28,737 nt of DNA from an uncultured Bacteroidales bacterium (GTDB taxonomy: Bacteria; Bacteroidota; Bacteroidia; Bacteroidales; Paludibacteraceae). This document shows positions 16,901 to 25,509 of this stretch, piece by piece. The DNA lies in contig CADCCH010000033.1 in the NCBI GenBank assembly GCA_902799875.1, forward strand, positions 1-28,737, given 5' to 3'. Below the pieces are notes generated by a model, which worked only from the letters and a program-made list of their open reading frames with translations, was not told where the DNA came from and made no database searches. Position numbers and translations under genes: made by a program. Numbering within the stretch: position 1 is the first letter of the stretch; each line of letters begins with the position of its first letter.

Positions 16901-19900
16901 CCTTCTCCTACCGCGTAGCGCTGCCGAACTTGAGCAATGACTTACAGGGCATCGTAGTGGACGGTTTCGGTTTGCTGGATATGTCGCAGGGTCCGGACTT
17001 TACCGTCGATCTGCCGTACGGCACGACCACGATGGATATCGTTTCGTTCACCAAGAACTACCCGGAGCAGCAAGTGGAGATCATCAACGGCGGTGTCAAT
17101 GCGCCGACGCGTATTCGTGTTCGTTCGCTCAATCCGGATGAACCGGATCAGGTTTATACCATCACCCCGCGTGTTTCTGATTTGGATCCGGCGATGTTGA
17201 CGGATCTGACTGTCAACGGCCAGATCATCCCGAATTTCCATCCGGATGTATATAATTACGTGCTCTCTGTGACCGGTGCAGTACCGATAATTGCGTTCAC
17301 GGCGCAGGCCGGTGCTCAGGTGTACGACGATGCGAATGACAAGACTGTCACACTGGAAGTGGATGCCGACGGTATCCTGCATAAATATGTGGTGACGTTC
17401 TACTATCCGCAGGATAACACTTTCGATCCGGATTTCGAGAATTGGACCAGCAAACATAACGACGATGCTAATAAGGATAGTGATGTACCTAATGGATGGT
17501 TTGCGCCCATCAACTCGATTACGTCTGGTTCGAAAGGTTCGTATGAACCGGATCAGCATGTGTCTGCAGTCACTTCTCCGAAGAAACACGGCAATAAGGC
17601 AGCTAAGTTGTACACCAATTATCTGCTTACTTCCGGTGAAGCAATGTTAGGATTTTTGTCGCTCTCTGAGCCGACTGTCACAGTAGGGGCATTTAAGATC
17701 GGCACCCATACACCGACGACGCTTGTTTACGGAGAGCCGATTCGTTTTAGAAATACACCGGATAATATACAATTGGATTATTATTTCGAATCGGCAAATA
17801 AAGTAACCGGTTGGCGCTTTACATATGATGCGAACAAAGAGAAACAAATCCAATTCGCGCAAAAATTCAGTGCGCTGACGCGGAATAAGTGGTATACACT
17901 TTCTCAAGATTTGAGTTATGCCGATACATTTGAACCGCGTACGTTGGACATTCGTATCAGTGCCGGTCAAACGGATGATTTGAGTGCCTATTATGTCGGT
18001 GACTGGTTCTCCGGCTTGAATACGTCTAATCGCCAGAATGCAACGATGTATGTGGATAATCTCCGGCTTAACTACAATTCGACCTTGACGAATGTGAAGG
18101 TGAACGGTCTGGATGTGACCATCAGCGGAAAGACTATCACGGCTACTATCGATGCAGATGCGTTCGGAACGCCGAAGTTAATCATGACGCATGCGGTGGC
18201 GGACCAGATGCCGGTCATCGAGTGGTCGGATGAGGTAGAGGGCGTGCGTACGGCGACTATCCGTAACTATGCGGAGAACCTTTCGTACACCGACTATACG
18301 CTGACCGTGACCCGTCCGAAATCCACCAATACGACCTGTACATATGCTGTCAACGGCATGGATCTGACGGTCACCAAGGGCTCGCCTTACCAGACTGTCG
18401 CCATCACTGAGAACGATACGGCATACGTCATCACTGTCACCGCCGAATCCGGTGCTAAGGCCGTTTATTACGCGGCGTGGCCGCAAGACGGCGCTACAGC
18501 GTCCCGTATCACCCATGTGCCGGCAGAGCAGAATATCCCCGGTGAGTCCACGGCTCGTCTGGTGACGCTGACCAATGATCCTGTCCTCAATTTTGAACGC
18601 GAGTACCCCTTGGATAGCGTCTTTGTGACCGTGACCGCGCAGACCTATGAGTTGCACGTGATCGGTGCTACGGACGACACGACTTACGTCATCGACCGCA
18701 ACGCTTCGGACAATGCGCTCTTGGCTTCGATGAAGACCAATGACCAGTCCGTACCGGATTTCAACGGCGAGACATACGATTACACCGTCTCCCTCAGCTC
18801 GTTGGATGCGTTTGAGGCTACGGCCGAAGATCCGGATGCCGAAGTCCGGTACACGATCGTACCTATTGATGACGCGTACGCAGCCGTGTACGTGCAGGTG
18901 ACGGCCCCCAACGGTGTGAGTCAACGTCGTTACAGGGTGCTGGCCAATATCCGTACGCTCAACTCAGACGCTTACCTCACGCAGATTCTCGCAGACAATG
19001 TGCTGCTGAATGGATTTGCTTCGGATAAGTATGATTATACCATCTCCCTGCCTGCCCATTCGGCGATACCGGAGTTGAGTTCGATTGCAAGTGCCGGCGC
19101 ATCGGTAGAGACCCTCACCGAGCCGTACGGTTCATCGGCGCTTGTCACCTTTACCGTTACCTCCGAGGACCGGCAGACCACGCGTACTTACACGGTGGAT
19201 GTTCAAGTGGCTCCGTCCGATATCTGCACGCTGCAGGATCTGATGGTCGATGGCGTGAGCCTGGCAGATTTCAAGACAACGGATTTGACCTATTCGATCG
19301 AACTGCCGTACGATACAAAGACGCTGCCGGAGATCGATTTTATCAAGACCGACAAGACGAGTACGGCGGTCAAGAACATAGACGACAAGACCGTGACGAT
19401 CACCGTGACCGCCGAAGATGGCATCCATACGACCGTTTACACCATCGTCTTTACGATCGCCAAATCCAATAATGCCGCTTTGCAGGCGATCCTGCTGGAC
19501 GGTGAACCGCTGGCTTCCTTCTTTGCAGACGAGTATGCCTATACGATCACACTCCCGTACGACGCTCCGCTGCCTGCGATCACGGCCGAGACGGCTGATC
19601 CGAAGGCAAGCTATGTTGTTAATGGCACAACCATCACCGTGACGGCAGAAGACGGTATCACCACGTCCACCTATACGCTGACCTTCAGTTATCTGCCTTC
19701 GACCAATGCGGAGTTAAAGGCAATCATGCTGGATAACGTGCTCCAAAACGGTTTCCGTCCGGACTCGTTTGAGTACCAGGATACGGTGCGTTACGGTGGT
19801 ACGATGCCGGTGATCACATGGACCGTAGGTGACGACCAGCAAGTAGTGGATACGGCGTGGGTAGGGGACACCCAACTGACCATCGTCGTGACCGCAGGAG

Positions 19901-20808
19901 ACGGTGTCACCATCTCGGAGTATATCCTCAACTTCGAGCATCTGCTCTCGTCCAACAGCGCCTTGAAAGACCTTCGTGTCAACGGAACGACCATCGAGGG
20001 CTTCCATCCCGATACAATTGCTTATAAGATCACCTATCCGATAGGCTCACCGGAGTCGGTGATGATCAACGAGACCAACGTAGTAGCCATCCCTGCAGAT
20101 CCGGATGCTACCGTGACCATCTCCATGGACGGCACCACGGTACTGATCATGGTGACCGCTCCGGACGGCTCTCGCAGCGTCTATGTCATCGAGCAGGAGA
20201 TACTCGTTTCTCACGAAGCGCGTCTGAAAATGATCTGGATGGACGACACCCTCCAGGTACGCGGATTCATCCCCGATACGCTCCATTACACGATTGTCCT
20301 CACGCCGGGCGCCAACATGCCGACCCTCACCGCCGAGACGCTTGATCCGCGCGGTACATGGGACCTCGGTATGCCCGAAGAGCAGGAGGACGGCTCGACC
20401 ACCATCGATGTGTTCAGTACGGCGGAAGACAGCATCACAACGCTGACCTATAAGCTGACCTTCAAGTACGCTAACTGGACCGCATCGGCTACCGTCGATA
20501 CGGACGATTATCTCTTCTTCCCCATCGGTAGCGGCCAGTTCAAAGCCGTCACCATCGGTATCGGTATCCAACTGGGTATATACGACTTCAACGGTCATCT
20601 GTATATGATCGAAACCGTACCGACCGCCGATCCGTCGGATGTGGAGGTGATGGTCGATCAGCAGGGCAACCAGAAACTCATCTCTGCTTCCCCGAGTGCA
20701 GAAGGACTCGTTTACACCGCTCCGGAAGGACAGCTGATGTTCTACGTCTTCTTCGATTCGAAGACCAAGAAAATCGCCAAGGGAGGCAAGTTCGGTTGGA
20801 ACAGGTAA
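13969..20808 (+). CDS. Giant secreted protein: two PCMD domains and about twenty cadherin-like beta-sandwich repeats
   Basis: This 2279-residue exported protein begins with a Sec signal peptide (about 1-21, cleavage near VMAQQ). Residues about 23-280 look like a PCMD (putative carbohydrate metabolism) domain: FEDWS at the start and VDDIELIY at the end. Residues about 283-1149 hold roughly ten repeats of 80-95 residues of the cadherin-like beta-sandwich type; each shows L..I.VDG..L.GF.P....Y...LP.GT, then VTA.DGT...Y.L.F. A second PCMD-like domain (about 1150-1371, FDPDFENW to VDNLRLNY) is followed by about ten more repeats to 2168. The last 110 residues form a separate C-terminal domain with no clear T9SS sorting signal. 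Binding to glycans or to a surface is inference. The gene is monocistronic, with its own promoter and terminator. Confidence 0.9.
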   Translation: MSKFLKSLAAGLLVCLSPVMAQQLPDPHFEDWSGAQFASTAQPKYWNFSNVSQLGVDKNFAHQGTGRSGKCLKIQDQFVGVGSLGATSPGYVALGHPWAYVSSLTSINDATAGTYGGMSWTHRPDSMVVWIKRYYDSSVDQAAGDHISQENFHLLYYAWTGTAQGESYKAKNGSCTNLTSAAPTYCVDEESDIRLAMNGNECGTKTPGKQVAEGWFYQKKAYSNWTRISVPIYYLNDDVPQKCNVILSAGRYPEFRANTGQYAGSTLEVDDIELIYSSKIQKLYIGGREWKAFDPNNTTGEQTYSLGAGATAIPEISAVRGAGSLTNVRNEKATFPGRRLTSNECTIVYGQVDGAATTVTVKAADNSSTTTYRIKFVSQASNNARLSDIKVNGQTISGFNAYLPTYNVALPYGTTAVPVVSATAQDAGASVQITQPTSVNGTSTIIVTAADGTTKQTYTLSFSVAALTDVTLKNIFVDGAPLTGFQPSKSNYTVSLPLGTTTVPTITWESAYAAGVQRIQLLNNTLESGAQIQVSIPNTSLSKTYKLTYKIEASSYSLLAGIALDGVPLEGFSPEQTVYNVTLPLGTTTLPAITWTAGDAYQTIRLTEGGVDGTTRIEVTAASGAVTTYRLMFRTEKSTNNALAGITVGGESIADFDADTLNYHISLPAGTTTMPSISWTTGDPYQTVTCNLNPSLMTARLTVTAGDGSTRVYILYFEVQKSENAYLQMIYLNGTELEGFDAKTLDYSLTWTAAEMPKITVLGEQGQAITIAAPSSYGTARIVVTPEEGTPNIYIIRFLSPEQTSIPPFPEDSFPASTDALLAGLYIDGQAYASFRPDQFDYTDSLPRHTLQAPAVVPVAATSGQIISVAEGGVDRVTTIHVTAADGVTAQDYRIAFPTRKSNNTALLSVELDGAEINFDPAQYTYTDIELPYGTTVAPSISVERAEPEQSLVITEAPIGKPSSVIVTAEDGTQATYTFSYRVALPNLSNDLQGIVVDGFGLLDMSQGPDFTVDLPYGTTTMDIVSFTKNYPEQQVEIINGGVNAPTRIRVRSLNPDEPDQVYTITPRVSDLDPAMLTDLTVNGQIIPNFHPDVYNYVLSVTGAVPIIAFTAQAGAQVYDDANDKTVTLEVDADGILHKYVVTFYYPQDNTFDPDFENWTSKHNDDANKDSDVPNGWFAPINSITSGSKGSYEPDQHVSAVTSPKKHGNKAAKLYTNYLLTSGEAMLGFLSLSEPTVTVGAFKIGTHTPTTLVYGEPIRFRNTPDNIQLDYYFESANKVTGWRFTYDANKEKQIQFAQKFSALTRNKWYTLSQDLSYADTFEPRTLDIRISAGQTDDLSAYYVGDWFSGLNTSNRQNATMYVDNLRLNYNSTLTNVKVNGLDVTISGKTITATIDADAFGTPKLIMTHAVADQMPVIEWSDEVEGVRTATIRNYAENLSYTDYTLTVTRPKSTNTTCTYAVNGMDLTVTKGSPYQTVAITENDTAYVITVTAESGAKAVYYAAWPQDGATASRITHVPAEQNIPGESTARLVTLTNDPVLNFEREYPLDSVFVTVTAQTYELHVIGATDDTTYVIDRNASDNALLASMKTNDQSVPDFNGETYDYTVSLSSLDAFEATAEDPDAEVRYTIVPIDDAYAAVYVQVTAPNGVSQRRYRVLANIRTLNSDAYLTQILADNVLLNGFASDKYDYTISLPAHSAIPELSSIASAGASVETLTEPYGSSALVTFTVTSEDRQTTRTYTVDVQVAPSDICTLQDLMVDGVSLADFKTTDLTYSIELPYDTKTLPEIDFIKTDKTSTAVKNIDDKTVTITVTAEDGIHTTVYTIVFTIAKSNNAALQAILLDGEPLASFFADEYAYTITLPYDAPLPAITAETADPKASYVVNGTTITVTAEDGITTSTYTLTFSYLPSTNAELKAIMLDNVLQNGFRPDSFEYQDTVRYGGTMPVITWTVGDDQQVVDTAWVGDTQLTIVVTAGDGVTISEYILNFEHLLSSNSALKDLRVNGTTIEGFHPDTIAYKITYPIGSPESVMINETNVVAIPADPDATVTISMDGTTVLIMVTAPDGSRSVYVIEQEILVSHEARLKMIWMDDTLQVRGFIPDTLHYTIVLTPGANMPTLTAETLDPRGTWDLGMPEEQEDGSTTIDVFSTAEDSITTLTYKLTFKYANWTASATVDTDDYLFFPIGSGQFKAVTIGIGIQLGIYDFNGHLYMIETVPTADPSDVEVMVDQQGNQKLISASPSAEGLVYTAPEGQLMFYVFFDSKTKKIAKGGKFGWNR

Positions 20809-20820
20809 ATGAGCGGACAA

Positions 20821-20850
20821 AAAAAAAGCAGCGCAACGCTGCTTTTTTTT
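20821..20850. terminator. Bidirectional intrinsic terminator
   Basis: A GCAGCG-CAA-CGCTGC stem (20828-20842) is flanked by seven A and eight T, so it works on both strands. It ends the giant gene and the convergent minus-strand operon, whose last stop codon overlaps its T-run. Confidence 0.9.
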
Positions 20851-21650
20851 TACCTCCACCGGTAACCTAACATCAGGCTTATCGACTGCGGATAAATCAG
20901 AGCGTCGGCATCGGCGGTGCCTTTCATCTCGCTGTAGAAACCGGCGATATCCGACAGACTCACTTTATACTGCGCGTGGATCTGCATGCCGAACGGCAGC
21001 TCATAGCCTACTGTAAGACAAACTCCGAAATGGTTGTCGTGCAGCGTGTACAGACGACTGTAGTCATACACTACCGTCTCCGATTTCACGGCTTTCTTTT
21101 CCACCTTTTCTACGTTTTGGTACTTGTTCTTGACGTTCGATGCAAACGTGAAGTGCGTGAAGATACCGCCGCCAAACTGTACGTATCCTTTCTCGCGGTT
21201 GCCGAAACGACCCAAGAAATAAATCGGTATCTCTGCGCCGAAAGACCAAAGGTCGTTACGCGAACCGTCCGCCTCTTTGAAGTAATTCTGATGGGCGGTA
21301 AAAATAACCTGCGGTTGGATACCGAAATGCTTGGTCAGACTGAAATCCAGGAATCCGCCGATCTCACCGCCGATACGCATGTGCGAACTCATGGGCTGGT
21401 GGTTGCGCGTGATAATAAAATTACTGATGTTCGCACCGGCCAGTACACCACCGGAGACCGGTTTCGGTAACTTGTCCTGATCCAGCGAGTCCAACGTGTG
21501 CTCGATATCGTAATTGACAATCTGAGCCTTCATGTTGTCCAGTTTCTGCTGTATCACCTGATCCTTACTTTGTGCCGAAACACCGATGGACAGTGCCAGC
21601 GCACCGCCTAAAATCGCTAATCGATAATCGCTAATCGTTCGTCTTTTCAT
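20850..21650 (-). CDS. Outer-membrane beta-barrel protein, PorT-like family
   Basis: A 266-residue exported protein. The ATG at 21648-21650 gives a signal peptide ending near GVSAQ; a start five codons upstream would overlap the preceding gene and is less likely. After a short periplasmic stretch with charged residues the protein shows alternating beta-strands (GVLAGANISNFI, HFGIQPQVIFTAHQNYF, VCLTVGYELPFGMQIHAQY) and ends in SLMLGYRWR, typical of the outer-membrane barrel group found throughout Bacteroidota. It follows the DUF5686 gene after four bases, so the two are surely co-transcribed. Codons 4-12 are written in a 7-base repeat, so the signal peptide's N-terminus derives from a microrepeat. 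Confidence 0.85.
   Translation of the reverse strand: MKRRTISDYRLAILGGALALSIGVSAQSKDQVIQQKLDNMKAQIVNYDIEHTLDSLDQDKLPKPVSGGVLAGANISNFIITRNHQPMSSHMRIGGEIGGFLDFSLTKHFGIQPQVIFTAHQNYFKEADGSRNDLWSFGAEIPIYFLGRFGNREKGYVQFGGGIFTHFTFASNVKNKYQNVEKVEKKAVKSETVVYDYSRLYTLHDNHFGVCLTVGYELPFGMQIHAQYKVSLSDIAGFYSEMKGTADADALIYPQSISLMLGYRWR
21610..21637. repeat. 7-base microrepeat array (MTAATCG, four units) inside a signal-peptide coding region
   Basis: Four 7-base units (three of MTAATCG and one AAAATCG) lie within the first codons of the outer-membrane barrel gene. They encode the residues TISDYRLAI, so the repeat is translated. Confidence 0.75.
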
Positions 21651-21654
21651 GGTC

Positions 21655-24486
21655 TTACAATGCAATTCGTATAGTCAGTTTAACTCCGTTGCGTCCCCAG
21701 CCGCCGATCTTACGCCTTCCGTGTATCAGCATCGGCGTACCGTCTTCGTTGGTTGCCGGGATATATTGCGTCTGGTTCGTCGGGTCGGGTACCATCTTCT
21801 GAATCATGTACGGCAATTCATAGTCGTTGTACGTCAGACGACGGATATAATCGATACGGATGAACTTGAAAATATTCTCCAGACCCACCGTCAGCTCCAT
21901 ATACGGCAGCTTGCCGATCGGCGATGAGGTGCGGTACGCATCTTTGATGTACCCGTTGTTGTCAAAAGCGTTCTGGATATTGCCGTCCTCCCACGGCGTA
22001 TGGGGGAACTCGTACAGCCCCGATCCTGTCTCCAGATACGGGTTGTTCTTCTTCGTCAAACCACCGTAGATACCGGCAAATGAGACGATGCCGCGTAACT
22101 TGAGTTTATTGATACCCGGGATGCGGTTCAGGATCCAACCCTTGAAGAAATACGTCGCGTACAGCGATACATGTTCGTCCATCAGAAACTCCATCGGCTT
22201 CATCAGGTTGAACGCACGCTGCGCCAGCAGAATACTCGTACTGCTCTCCGGGATGAAGAGCTTGGTGAACGGTGCTTTCTGCCATAACATACCCGTCTGC
22301 ACGCGCAGATCCAGGTGGCCGAACGCAGAGAACCAGAAACGTTTGTCGAACAGCACCTCCGTGCGGTTATATACATACCCGTCGCCGCCGAAATGCCGGT
22401 CGTCCAGATAGCCCACATAGTGCGTTACCTGCACTGTCGGAGCATCTTTCTCCAGCGCAAACGAGGTCGGCCTGCCCAAACGGTCGATCGTGATACGGCT
22501 ACCCGGCGAGTACTGGAAAGTCAGATAGCCCTCATAATTGCGGTACGACGGGATATTGCTCTGCGTGATCGTCCAACTCGAGTCCGGATTCATGGACCAA
22601 TCCATCTTGTTGTACTTCAACGCACCCGCCGCCTCGTTGTTCGAGAAATCAAAACTCGTCTTGATAGAGAACTTGTTCGTCCACTCTTTCATGTACTCCA
22701 ACCGCGCATGGAAAACATACTGGTTGAAGCCGTACGTCGGCGTACTCGTCGGGATGGACATCAAAATATGGTCTCGGCTGATCACGTCCGTTCGCATACC
22801 CGGCTCCTCCACGTCGTACTGCACTTCCGCCAAAATATGATGCCTCAAACCGTCGTACGGTTGGTACTTGTGCTTGGCGAAGGTGTACATCAGCGTCGCG
22901 TTGTATTTCGGCCGCAGGTCTTTGGTACCAAACGCTGCATAACCGCGGAAGAAAATCTGCGGGTGCATGTTCGCCGTACTCGCGCCGCCGAAACGTACAC
23001 GCACGCCCTCTAACATGTTCCAGCTCACGAAATTATAAATCGGACCCAAATCAAAAAGACTCTCGTCCATCTCTTTCGAGGGCTTGGTCGGGATAAACTC
23101 CGTCGTGACGGCATTGACGAATAGCGCCAGACTGTTGAACTTAGGCGTGTTTGTAAACTCATTCACCAGGTCCACCACCGAACTCTCGTATTTGGTCAGC
23201 GGCTCCGGACGCAGGTCATCCCACTTGGCGCCTACCAACCGCACCGCCGTCGAATCATTGATATCCACTTCATCATCCTTGAAACCCGAAAAAACCTCCT
23301 TCGGGATAGGCGTCTCACGGTCCCAGCCGGTGTAGATCTTCGTCTGCCGTGCCAGGATACCGCGCTTGTTGTTGAAGATATAGAACTTCGCAAACGTGCT
23401 CGTCCGGTCCGGTGCCCAAGTGCCGTCCTCCAACTGCCGGTAACTCGCTTCCACCGAGTAGTTACTAACGAAATTGAGGTTGATGTCCGGCGGCACGTTG
23501 ATCGCGTATTTCTTGATCCGGTACGTGCTGTCGTTCACGATATAGAGGTGACCCGTGAAACCGTAACTCTCCGAGTTAACCGGCACAAAAGCCAGGTCGA
23601 TACACGGGTAACCGTCCACCATGATCGTGTCCATGATATAATACTGGTAGAAGGTCACGGCGAGCGTGGAACTCAGCGGTGAGACGAAACGGTTGAAGAG
23701 CAGAGTCATACTGTTCTCGTTCAGATCCACGTCCTTGAAGATCGCATTCACGTTCTCGTGGAAAGACTGCGAATCGATAATATCCTCCACACCGAAGATA
23801 CGTTTTTTCTGCAGCACTTTCTTCTCGCGGTGCGGCTTACGCTGGTAGTACTCCTCACCGATATGCTCGCGGATAGAAACCGTCACACTTGGATACACAC
23901 CCGTCGAGTCGATATATTTCTGCACAAACTGGAAATTCTTCCAGAAGCCCTTTTGGAAATTCATCTTCAGGTTGTCTAACGCAAAAGACATACGGCTGTA
24001 GGTCTGCGCCGTGTACTGGTCGCCGCCGGTCACGTAGAACGAATCCTTGTGTGCGATTACGTTCTTGATCAGCTCCACCGCCGGGTTACCCTTGCGTTTG
24101 TACTCGCGTTTGCGGTTCTTGGGCGTCACCACGATATCCTGCAGACCGTACACGTCCGGCGTCAACTTCACCTTCACGTTCTTCCTGCTCTGACCCTTAC
24201 GGAGCGTCAGCATCTCCGTCTTGTAACCGATCATCTGGAAGTTAATAGTGTTGTAGCCCGAACTGTTACTGATCGTAAAATTACCGTCTATATCCGAGGT
24301 CGTACCCACCTCCGACGCAATCATACCTTTGTTCGTCGTGGACTTGAGGAAATAAATCTGCACAAACGGCAACGTCTCTCCCGTATCTCCGTCCACCACA
24401 ATTCCCGATATCGATGTCACTTCCTGCGCCATCACCATCCCGGCGAAACACAGGAATATAAATAATATGGTTTGTCTAAATCTCAT
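21655..24486 (-). CDS. DUF5686 outer-membrane protein with CarboxypepD-regulatory-like domain
   Basis: A 943-residue exported protein: signal peptide 1-20 (ending VMAQ), a carboxypeptidase-regulatory-like beta domain at about 23-110 (ISGIVVDGDTGETLPFVQIY ... DIDGNFTI), then the large DUF5686 region, mostly beta, which probably forms an outer-membrane barrel and ends GWGRNGVKLTIRIAL. The family is common in Bacteroidota and its function is not established; it resembles TonB-dependent receptors only in the N-terminal domain and has no plug that I can see. It lies between the DAHP synthase locus and the small barrel gene in one minus-strand operon. The 51-base gap before it holds a GCAGC-TT-GCTGC hairpin and two copies of CGTCCT. 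Confidence 0.88.
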   Translation of the reverse strand: MRFRQTILFIFLCFAGMVMAQEVTSISGIVVDGDTGETLPFVQIYFLKSTTNKGMIASEVGTTSDIDGNFTISNSSGYNTINFQMIGYKTEMLTLRKGQSRKNVKVKLTPDVYGLQDIVVTPKNRKREYKRKGNPAVELIKNVIAHKDSFYVTGGDQYTAQTYSRMSFALDNLKMNFQKGFWKNFQFVQKYIDSTGVYPSVTVSIREHIGEEYYQRKPHREKKVLQKKRIFGVEDIIDSQSFHENVNAIFKDVDLNENSMTLLFNRFVSPLSSTLAVTFYQYYIMDTIMVDGYPCIDLAFVPVNSESYGFTGHLYIVNDSTYRIKKYAINVPPDINLNFVSNYSVEASYRQLEDGTWAPDRTSTFAKFYIFNNKRGILARQTKIYTGWDRETPIPKEVFSGFKDDEVDINDSTAVRLVGAKWDDLRPEPLTKYESSVVDLVNEFTNTPKFNSLALFVNAVTTEFIPTKPSKEMDESLFDLGPIYNFVSWNMLEGVRVRFGGASTANMHPQIFFRGYAAFGTKDLRPKYNATLMYTFAKHKYQPYDGLRHHILAEVQYDVEEPGMRTDVISRDHILMSIPTSTPTYGFNQYVFHARLEYMKEWTNKFSIKTSFDFSNNEAAGALKYNKMDWSMNPDSSWTITQSNIPSYRNYEGYLTFQYSPGSRITIDRLGRPTSFALEKDAPTVQVTHYVGYLDDRHFGGDGYVYNRTEVLFDKRFWFSAFGHLDLRVQTGMLWQKAPFTKLFIPESSTSILLAQRAFNLMKPMEFLMDEHVSLYATYFFKGWILNRIPGINKLKLRGIVSFAGIYGGLTKKNNPYLETGSGLYEFPHTPWEDGNIQNAFDNNGYIKDAYRTSSPIGKLPYMELTVGLENIFKFIRIDYIRRLTYNDYELPYMIQKMVPDPTNQTQYIPATNEDGTPMLIHGRRKIGGWGRNGVKLTIRIAL

Positions 24487-24514
24487 TCTTTCACCTATAG
24501 CGCAGCGTCCTGTA

Positions 24515-24526
24515 GCAGCTTGCTGC
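24515..24526. repeat. 12-base perfect mini-hairpin in an intergenic gap
   Basis: GCAGC-TT-GCTGC lies between the disrupted DAHP synthase gene and the DUF5686 gene, next to two copies of the hexamer CGTCCT. No T-run follows, so read-through is expected. Confidence 0.5.
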
Positions 24527-24610
24527 GTCCTTTAACCTTACTTCTGTTGTTTCAAACTCTCTTCGTGAATCTGCTCCCATATCCGGAGCGCAAAATCGGT
24601 CGATAGACCT

Positions 24611-24634
24611 CGTTCATTCGTTAATTCGTTAATT
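24611..24634. repeat. 8-base microrepeat (CGTTMATT, three units) inside the mutase domain
   Basis: Three 8-base units, two of them identical (CGTTAATT), encode the INELTNER stretch between mutase helices. The frame stays open across the array. Confidence 0.75.
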
Positions 24635-24782
24635 CTTTCAACAATCTCTTGATATCTCTCGGGCTGGAGTGGAGTAACGCCGTGTTCTTTCTTCCACTCA
24701 CCGATCCGCTTACTCACCTCCATCCGTGCCGCAATCGTGTCCCATAACCGCTCATCCAACTCATCGATCTCCGCCCTGAGCC

Positions 24783-24880
24783 AGTTGAGCTCAGTATCAT
24801 TAGGAGCCGAAGGCTCATCATTAGGCGACTTTGTCGCATCATTGAGCACTTTCAGTGCGCTCATTAAGCCATCTGGGCTT
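24783..24880. repeat. Array of mini-hairpins in exact 21-base register
   Basis: Units start at 24783, 24804, 24825, 24846 and 24867. Each is a 13-base palindromic module plus an 8-base spacer. The modules are GAGCC-GAA-GGCTC, GCGAC-TTT-GTCGC, GCACT-TTC-AGTGC and AGCC-ATCTG-GGCT, with a degenerate first one around TGAGCTCA. The spacers are ATCATTAG twice, then ATCATTGA and GCTCATTA. Stem sequences differ while stem length, loop length and spacing are kept. The array falls in the linker between the synthase and mutase domains, and 21 bases keeps the reading frame (heptads of the PND type). Confidence 0.85.
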
Positions 24881-25202
24881 ATCTGTTGCTTTGCATCAGA
24901 TAAAGCTTCGAATGGCTTACAGTGTACTTCGATCATTGCGCCATCGAGTCCCAACTCCTCTACTTTTTTGAGTAGTTCCGGCACTTGTGCCGCATCCCCG
25001 CTCATATGACTCGGGTCCAGCAGCATCGGTATATCCGGTCGTGCCAATCGTACCTTATGCGCCATCGACCAGCACGGCTGATGCCCGCACCCACGATGAA
25101 TAGCCATCACCGGTACACCGGTCTTCTCCAACCGCGCAATATTCCCCAACCACAACTCCGCATCCTGATTCACGGGATTCTTAATAAAAATCCCCTTCAA
25201 AT

Positions 25203-25230
25203 CTCCAATCTTCAATCTCCAATCTTCAAT
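25203..25230. repeat. 7-base microrepeat (CTYCAAT, four units)
   Basis: Four units alternate between CTCCAAT and CTTCAAT, with a diverged 8-base copy just before them at 25195-25202. They encode the EDWRLKIGD stretch where the synthase should have its conserved core strand. Confidence 0.8.
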
Positions 25231-25237
25231 TGCGGAG

Positions 25238-25260
25238 CCGATAGCGGAAACGGCTATCGG
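25238..25260. repeat. Perfect 8-bp hairpin at the frame break of the DAHP synthase
   Basis: CCGATAGC, a 7-base loop, then GCTATCGG. The first frame's stop codon is part of this hairpin, and the conserved synthase segment is missing at this point. Confidence 0.8.
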
Positions 25261-25411
25261 GCCACATGCTCGGGGGTCGCCACTTCCGTCGCCACCGCCA
25301 CGCCGTACGTCCGCTTCACTTCCTGTAACCACGCCAACGCGGGTTCACCCACGCCTTGGAACGTCTCCGGGCGCGTACGCGGTTTCCACACGCCCGCGCG
25401 AAAAATAAATT

Positions 25412-25446
25412 TGAAATCTAAAATCTTAAATCTCAAATCGGAGATC
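25412..25446. repeat. 7-base microrepeat (TNAAATC, four units and one diverged)
   Basis: Four units fit TNAAATC exactly and a fifth is GGAGATC. They encode the SDLRFKILDFKF stretch, which is longer than the equivalent loop expected before the FRAG motif of DAHP synthase, so the array looks like an insertion. Confidence 0.8.
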
Positions 25447-25509
25447 GCCTTCGCGGTCTCCATCACTTGTTCGCGACTTTCCGCCGAACACGGACCCAAT
25501 ATGTAGATC

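Noticed and set aside
24783..24880. CRISPR-like look of regular repeats with short spacers
   Set aside because: The repeated part is the 8-base spacer and the variable part is a 13-base palindrome; units are too short, and no cas genes are near. The segment is also in-frame protein linker.
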